NCBI GenBank assembly: GCA_964482085.1
Contig: CAYZVS010000018.1
Coordinates: 1 to 9,045 of the forward strand
From: CAIXDN01 sp964482085
Lineage (GTDB): Bacteria; Patescibacteriota; Patescibacteriia; 2-12-FULL-60-25
Reading direction: 5' to 3'
Length of the DNA stretch: 9,045 nucleotides
The number at the start of each line of letters is the position of its first letter. Within the stretch, counting starts at the first letter, position 1. The notes below the pieces were generated by a model. The model saw nothing but the letters and a program-made list of their open reading frames with translations. It searched no databases and was not told where the DNA came from. Positions 6,408-9,045 of the stretch are shown in pieces. Both the position numbers and the translations under genes were made by a program.

Positions 6408-6833
6408 TTAGACTCCTTCGTACAGGCTGATCGTCTCCCCCTTCTTCAAGGTGACGAGCGCCTTTTTAATATCCTGGCGATAGCTCATACGCTTGCCACG
6501 ACGCATCGGTTTACCCGAAACGCGAATAATACGTACGGAATCGACCTTCACACCGTAAAGAGATTCCACCGCTTTGCGGATAGAAACTTTTTCAGCGTTC
6601 ATGACGACTTCAAAGACATAAGTGCCTTTGTCGGCAAGACGAGCAGCCTTTTCACTGACGCGGGGTTTCACGAGAAGACGGATCGCCAACGCATCGTTTT
6701 TAGCGACGATAGCCGGTGTATCCGATTTGACTTCAGCTTTCTTGACAACGACTTTCTTGGTTGTTGTCTTTTTGGCCGCCGGCTTCTTAGCCGGGGCGTC
6801 CGTATTTTTACGGAAACGGTCGAGTATCGGCAT
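6408..6833 (-). CDS. rplW: 50S ribosomal protein L23 with Lys/Ala-rich N-terminal extension
   Basis: L23 lies at the tunnel exit and is the docking site for trigger factor and SRP. The start at 6833 gives 141 residues, against about 100 normally. The family core starts near residue 50 (AIRLLVKPRVSEKAARL); Glu61 in VSEK corresponds to E. coli Glu18, the trigger-factor contact. The core continues with TYVFEVVMNAEKVSIRKAVE, SLYGVKVDSVRI and RRGKRMSYRQDIKKALVTL. Residues 1-48 are extra: MPILDRFRKN, then a histone-like APAKKPAAKKTTTKKVVVKK stretch. The start was set at the ATG 4 nt after the rplD stop (TAATCCTATG). The frame is also open upstream inside rplD but has no L23-like sequence there. The true start could in principle be internal, but no ATG lies between the extension and the core. 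Confidence 0.97.
   Translation of the reverse strand: MPILDRFRKNTDAPAKKPAAKKTTTKKVVVKKAEVKSDTPAIVAKNDALAIRLLVKPRVSEKAARLADKGTYVFEVVMNAEKVSIRKAVESLYGVKVDSVRIIRVSGKPMRRGKRMSYRQDIKKALVTLKKGETISLYEGV
6413..6418 (-). promoter_or_regulatory. Shine-Dalgarno sequence for rplB
   Basis: AAGGAG on the minus strand, 9 nt before the rplB ATG and inside the last codons of rplW (Glu-Gly-Val-stop). It is the only clear Shine-Dalgarno sequence among the 18 starts from rplC to rpsE. L2 may therefore also be initiated independently. Confidence 0.75.
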
Positions 6834-6837
6834 AGGA

Positions 6838-7464
6838 TTAGGCGTAAATCTTCTCAAACGCCGCGACCGCGTCCTTGAGGAAGGCGACCGTGCGATAGGT
6901 AAGAACATCGTTCAAGTTCACGCTGTTAACGGTCACAAGTTTGATGTTTGGGATATTGCGGACCATGCGGAGCAAGGTCGGATCGGAAGCAGGAGCAACC
7001 AAAAGCGTCGTGCGTTCAAGCGGCAATTTTTTGACCATTTCAACCATGAGTTTGGTCTTAGGAGTCTCAGTCTTGATCGATTCAATGGCAATCATTTTCT
7101 TGTCAGCCACCTTATCGGACAAAGCCATGAGAAGCGCGGTGCGCTTGGCCTTCTTGTTCACTTTCTGGGAAAAATTGCGTTCGGAAGTCGGACCAAAAGC
7201 GATACCACCACCAACCCACTGCGGGTTACGAATGGAACCTTGGCGGGCACGACCTGTGCCTTTTTGCTTCCACGGTTTCTTACCACCACCACGTACTTCA
7301 CCCTTGGTCTTGGTGTTGGCGATAGCACGACGCGCATTGTTGCGCTGCGCGACCATCACTTCATGTACAAGAGCTCTGTTGGGCTTGATACCAAACAATG
7401 CCTCGTTGAGAGCGAGTTCACCAACGGCCTTGCCGTCCTGGTTGTAAATAGAGATGCTCGTCAT
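6838..7464 (-). CDS. rplD: 50S ribosomal protein L4
   Basis: L4 binds 23S rRNA domain I and sends a long loop into the exit tunnel. In E. coli it also represses the S10 operon by acting on its leader. The start at 7464 gives 208 residues (E. coli 201), opening MTSISIYNQDGKAVGEL. The tunnel loop is well conserved: KGEVRGGGKKPWKQKGTGRA then RQGSIRNPQWVGGG, including the Lys in QKGTGR that is altered in some macrolide-resistant E. coli. The C-terminal part contains NIKLVTVNSVNLNDVLTY. The ATG lies 1 nt after the rplC stop (TAATATG), so translation must be coupled or follow reinitiation. No Shine-Dalgarno sequence is seen. L4 is a natural candidate to regulate the structured spacers around rpsJ, but nothing in the sequence proves this. 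Confidence 0.98.
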   Translation of the reverse strand: MTSISIYNQDGKAVGELALNEALFGIKPNRALVHEVMVAQRNNARRAIANTKTKGEVRGGGKKPWKQKGTGRARQGSIRNPQWVGGGIAFGPTSERNFSQKVNKKAKRTALLMALSDKVADKKMIAIESIKTETPKTKLMVEMVKKLPLERTTLLVAPASDPTLLRMVRNIPNIKLVTVNSVNLNDVLTYRTVAFLKDAVAAFEKIYA

Positions 7465-7465
7465 A

Positions 7466-8068
7466 TTAGGCAGAATGGATTTCAATAATCGCGTGGCGTG
7501 CACCGGGAACCGCGCCTTTCAGAGCGATGATACCTCCGTCGCGCACTTCAATGACTTCAAGGTTCTTAACCGTGACGCGCTCGTCTCCCATGTGGCCAGC
7601 CATACGGCGACCCTTGAAAACGTGCTGCGGACCACCGGCACCGATAGAACCCGGCATACGTTCTTGGTCCTTGTGACCGTGACTCTTCGGATGACCATGA
7701 AAACCATGACGCTTCACAACACCTTGGAAACCTTTGCCCTTGGATTGTCCAACGACATGAACGGTTTCACCTGGTTGGAAGATACTGGCTTCAATGGCAT
7801 CACCGCGTTTGAAAGCAGCTTCGCCTTCAATACGGAAATCACGCAATACGGCAAGCATTGGCAAGTCTTTTAAGTGTCCTGCTTCAGGCTTGGTCGCGTT
7901 CTTATGGTTACGGAAACCGATTTGAACGGCAGAAACGCCGTCTTTCTCGGCTGTTTTGACTTGCGTCACGATGCACGGTCCAGCTTTCACGAGCGTCACA
8001 GGTACAACCGTGCCGTCCGCCGCATAGACCTGCGACATCTCGAGTTTTTCGCCCAGAATGAATTTCAT
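7466..8068 (-). CDS. rplC: 50S ribosomal protein L3
   Basis: L3 binds near the 3' end of 23S rRNA, reaches toward the peptidyl-transferase centre and starts large-subunit assembly. The start at 8068 gives 200 residues (E. coli 209), opening MKFILGEKLEMSQVYAADGT, a form I associate with Patescibacteria. The core has VGQSKGKGFQGVVKRHGFHG, the RMPGSIGAGG loop and VFKGRRMAGHMGDERVTVKN. E. coli has a methylated glutamine (PrmB target) in SIGQNQTPG; here the loop is SIGAGGPQ, so that target appears to be missing, though the alignment is by eye. The frame is open upstream through the spacer hairpin but codes for nothing L3-like. The start context is CGACCTATG with no Shine-Dalgarno sequence, although 223 nt separate it from rpsJ. 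Confidence 0.98.
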   Translation of the reverse strand: MKFILGEKLEMSQVYAADGTVVPVTLVKAGPCIVTQVKTAEKDGVSAVQIGFRNHKNATKPEAGHLKDLPMLAVLRDFRIEGEAAFKRGDAIEASIFQPGETVHVVGQSKGKGFQGVVKRHGFHGHPKSHGHKDQERMPGSIGAGGPQHVFKGRRMAGHMGDERVTVKNLEVIEVRDGGIIALKGAVPGARHAIIEIHSA

Positions 8069-8117
8069 AGGTCGGATTGGTCGCGTATTAGAATCGAACA
8101 AAAAATGAAATGATTTA

Positions 8118-8172
8118 CAAAAGCCCGGAATCTGCTGACGATCGGAAATCGCCTTCAAATTCCGGGCTTTTG
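8118..8172 (-). terminator. Perfect 14-bp inverted repeat, possible terminator or attenuator between rpsJ and rplC
   Basis: The arms caaaagcccggaat (8118-8131) and attccgggcttttg (8159-8172) are exact complements with a 27-nt loop that can form a small inner 4-bp stem (8139-8142 with 8148-8151). On the transcribed strand the stem ends in CTTTTG and is followed by T-rich DNA containing CATTTTTTG, so it resembles an intrinsic terminator with an A-tract and a U-tract. The long loop and the interrupted T-run make full termination uncertain. Partial termination would give more tuf-rpsJ message than rplC-onward message. It could also protect a processed 3' end or bind a protein. Confidence 0.5.
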
Positions 8173-8226
8173 CAAGTCCATGATTGATGGGTTTTTCGCG
8201 ATTCGCTGCAGGGAGGTTATCCCACG

Positions 8227-8249
8227 TTGGGAACTTTCTCCTTGGGAAC
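8227..8249. repeat. Direct repeat ttgggaac, two copies
   Basis: The octamer ttgggaac occurs at 8227-8234 and 8242-8249, a period of 15 nt, inside the rpsJ-rplC spacer. Both copies can pair with nearby ccc-containing segments, so they may serve as alternative partners in a folding switch. Confidence 0.5.
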
Positions 8250-8291
8250 CTTTGTTTTCAAACTACACGTGGGTCTTGTAGACCCGCCAAC

Positions 8292-8642
8292 TTACATTTT
8301 TATCTCCACATCGACACCGGCCGGAAGATTGAGTGACGTCAGAGCGTCAATCGTCTTGGCATTCGGGTCGAGGATGTCCACGATACGCTTGTGAATTCGC
8401 ATTTCGAATTGTTCGCGAGCGTTCTTGTGAACGAAGGTGGAACGGTTAACCGTCCACTTCTTCTTCTCGGTCGGAAGAGGCACCGGACCGACAACTTTTG
8501 CGCCAGAGCGCTCAGCTGTCTCGATAATCGTACGCGTGGCCTGATCAATGATCTTATGGTCGTACGCACGAATCTTGATACGGACTCTGTGACCGCCAGC
8601 GGCTTCCTTAGAAGCGGCTGACTTGGATTTGGTGTCGGACAT
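8292..8642 (-). CDS. rpsJ: 30S ribosomal protein S10
   Basis: S10 is a 30S head protein; in many bacteria it is also NusE, a partner in transcription antitermination. The product has 116 residues (E. coli 103). The conserved domain begins at residue 18 with HRVRIKIRAYDHKIIDQATR; VGPVPLPTEKKKWTVNRSTF and the C-terminal TSLNLPAGVDVEIKM follow. Residues 1-17 (MSDTKSKSAASKEAAGG) are an added polar tail. This start was chosen because it is the only in-frame start codon ahead of the domain. It has no Shine-Dalgarno sequence of its own; a perfect AGGAGG lies 26 nt upstream, too far for normal use, and is instead well placed for an out-of-frame ATG at 8662. So either initiation here is unusual or the N-terminus is affected by an indel. 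The protein identity itself is certain. Confidence 0.96.
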   Translation of the reverse strand: MSDTKSKSAASKEAAGGHRVRIKIRAYDHKIIDQATRTIIETAERSGAKVVGPVPLPTEKKKWTVNRSTFVHKNAREQFEMRIHKRIVDILDPNAKTIDALTSLNLPAGVDVEIKM

Positions 8643-8652
8643 GTGGAGTCGG

Positions 8653-8730
8653 AGAGGACCATGGCATTCCTCCTATCCGCTGATCGTCCAAAAGTTTGGC
8701 TGATCGGCGGAGAGGAGGAAATCCTCTCTC
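8653..8730 (-). promoter_or_regulatory. rpsJ leader with competing hairpins that can hide the Shine-Dalgarno sequence
   Basis: Four segments of the tuf-rpsJ spacer can pair as 1:2, 2:3 or 3:4. Pairing 1:2 is an 8-bp stem with a one-base bulge (8723-8730 with 8710-8718), a few nucleotides after the tuf stop. Pairing 2:3 is a 19-bp stem with two mismatches (8702-8720 with 8667-8685), topped by a 4-bp hairpin. Pairing 3:4 is 6 bp including one G-U (8668-8673 with 8653-8658). The AGGAGG is in segment 3 and is masked in 2:3 and 3:4. This is the geometry of an attenuation or translational switch. No T-tract follows any stem, so control of translation is more likely than termination. Confidence 0.55.
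8669..8674 (-). promoter_or_regulatory. Consensus Shine-Dalgarno sequence upstream of rpsJ
   Basis: AGGAGG on the minus strand. It is 6 nt before an ATG at 8662-8660, ideal spacing, but that ATG is not in the S10 frame. It is 26 nt before the S10 ATG at 8642. It is the only full-consensus Shine-Dalgarno sequence near a gene start in the window. Confidence 0.7.
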
Positions 8731-8738
8731 GGTTAAAT

Positions 8739-9045
8739 TTATTTGATGATCTTGGTAACAACACCGGCACCGACCGTTTTACCACCCTCGCGGATGGAGA
8801 AGCGCATCTTGTCTTCAACGGCAACCGGACTAATGAGCTTAACGATGATTTTGACGGTGTCACCTGGCTGAACCATGGCGACGTCGGCTGGAAGGTTAAC
8901 TTCACCGGTCACATCCGTTGTACGGATGTAGAACTGCGGTTTGTAACCTGTAACGAATGGCTTGTGACGACCGCCTTCCTCCTTGGTCAAAGCGTAGATT
9001 TCGCCTTCAAACTCGGAGTGAGGAGTAATGGAACCTGGCTTGGCA
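8739..9045 (-). CDS. tuf: Elongation factor Tu, C-terminal domain (5' part outside window)
   Basis: EF-Tu is the GTPase that delivers aminoacyl-tRNA to the ribosome. Only the last 101 residues are present: the end of domain II/III linker onward, AKPGSITPHSEFEGEIYALT, then EEGGRHKPFVTGYKPQFYIR followed by TTDVTGEVNLP, and the closing IREGGKTVGAGVVTKIIK. This is domain III, which closes against the G domain and binds tRNA. The residue that matches E. coli Ala375 is Ser here (RFSIREGG). The stop is TAA; rpsJ follows after 96 nt with no strong terminator, so tuf and rpsJ are probably on one transcript, a common str-S10 arrangement. The 5' end and the GTP-binding motifs are outside the window. Confidence 0.98.
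   Translation of the reverse strand, partial: AKPGSITPHSEFEGEIYALTKEEGGRHKPFVTGYKPQFYIRTTDVTGEVNLPADVAMVQPGDTVKIIVKLISPVAVEDKMRFSIREGGKTVGAGVVTKIIK

Larger units (their letters stand above)
8069..8291 (-). promoter_or_regulatory. Structured 223-nt spacer between rpsJ and rplC
   Basis: This is the longest non-coding stretch in the window; no gene is seen in it. Besides the 14-bp inverted repeat, the rpsJ-proximal half can form several small helices that exclude each other. One is a 6-bp hairpin (8271-8276 with 8280-8285) just after the S10 stop. Another is a 5-bp hairpin (8220-8224 with 8228-8232). A third is a 7-bp long-range pairing (8221-8227 with 8267-8273), which competes with both. A bulged helix, 8215-8223 with 8244-8250, is also possible. 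The octamer ttgggaac is repeated directly at 8227-8234 and 8242-8249. I infer a post-transcriptional control region for the rplC-onward genes; the position differs from the E. coli S10 leader, which precedes rpsJ. Confidence 0.45.

Noticed and set aside
6622..7488. Plus-strand open frame of 288 codons opposite rplW and rplD
   Set aside because: It is antisense to certain genes, with no family motif and no start signal; a shadow frame.
8087..8092. TCTAAT on the minus strand upstream of rplC as a possible -10 box
   Set aside because: No acceptable -35 hexamer at 16-18 nt spacing; one weak hexamer in AT-rich DNA is not enough for a promoter.
8069..8158. Extension of L3 upstream of 8068 to a TTG start
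   Set aside because: The added residues come from the hairpin and spacer and match no L3; MKFILGEK at 8068 is the family start.
8155..8181. Eight-codon frame MDLQKPGI that ends in the loop of the 14-bp inverted repeat, like an attenuator leader peptide
   Set aside because: It has no Shine-Dalgarno sequence and no run of regulatory codons; such a short frame is expected by chance.
8339..8662. 107-codon minus-strand frame starting at the SD-spaced ATG and overlapping rpsJ
   Set aside because: Not annotated as a gene: it is almost fully inside rpsJ in another frame and its protein is Arg/Ser-rich without motifs. The start itself is kept as a finding.
8710..8730. Hairpin after tuf as an intrinsic terminator
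   Set aside because: The stem is followed by CGCCGATC and not by a T-run, so it is unlikely to terminate; it is treated as part of the rpsJ leader.
1..9045. Mobile elements, CRISPR arrays, tRNA or rRNA genes, or an unknown gene cassette
   Set aside because: None seen. The gene order is the standard str-S10-spc order without insertion; any novelty here is in the spacers, start contexts and protein tails.

Overview
The window is one continuous stretch of the str/S10/spc ribosomal-protein region of a bacterial chromosome, read entirely from the minus strand (transcription runs from high to low coordinates). In transcription order it holds the 3' end of tuf (EF-Tu), then rpsJ (S10), rplC (L3), rplD (L4), rplW (L23), rplB (L2), rpsS (S19), rplV (L22), rpsC (S3), rplP (L16), rpmC (L29), rpsQ (S17), rplN (L14), rplX (L24), rplE (L5), rpsN (S14), rpsH (S8), rplF (L6), rplR (L18) and the 5' part of rpsE (S5), which runs off the left edge. 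This is the usual bacterial order with no insertions and no missing genes. Every complete gene starts with ATG, and 18 of the 19 visible stop codons are TAA (rplE uses TAG).

No sequence names the organism. A short zinc-ribbon S14, an L3 that opens MKFILGEKLEMSQVY, and many Ala/Pro/Lys-rich or Gly/Arg-rich tails fit a Patescibacteria/CPR (Parcubacteria-like) bacterium of middling GC. I hold that with moderate to low confidence.

Layout: from rplC to rpsE (8068 down to 1) the genes are packed with gaps of 1 to 12 nt and no overlaps, which suggests one transcript and coupled translation. Almost none of these starts has a Shine-Dalgarno (SD) sequence; only rplB has a clear AAGGAG. Instead, all 18 starts from rplC to rpsE have T just before ATG, most often as CCT-ATG or TCT-ATG.

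Only two spacers are large, and both flank rpsJ. The tuf-rpsJ spacer (8643-8738) carries the only full AGGAGG in a start region. It lies in a set of mutually exclusive hairpins and is spaced for an ATG that is out of frame with S10. The rpsJ-rplC spacer (8069-8291, 223 nt) carries a perfect 14-bp inverted repeat followed by T-rich sequence, plus smaller competing hairpins and an 8-bp direct repeat. These two spacers are the best candidates for regulation and the least ordinary parts of the window.

Together the genes supply EF-Tu for tRNA delivery and proteins of both ribosomal subunits: decoding and head proteins (S3, S5, S10, S14, S19), platform and body proteins (S8, S17), peptidyl-transferase and tunnel proteins (L2, L3, L4, L16, L22), the exit port (L23, L24, L29), the central protuberance (L5, L18) and the factor-binding side (L6, L14).
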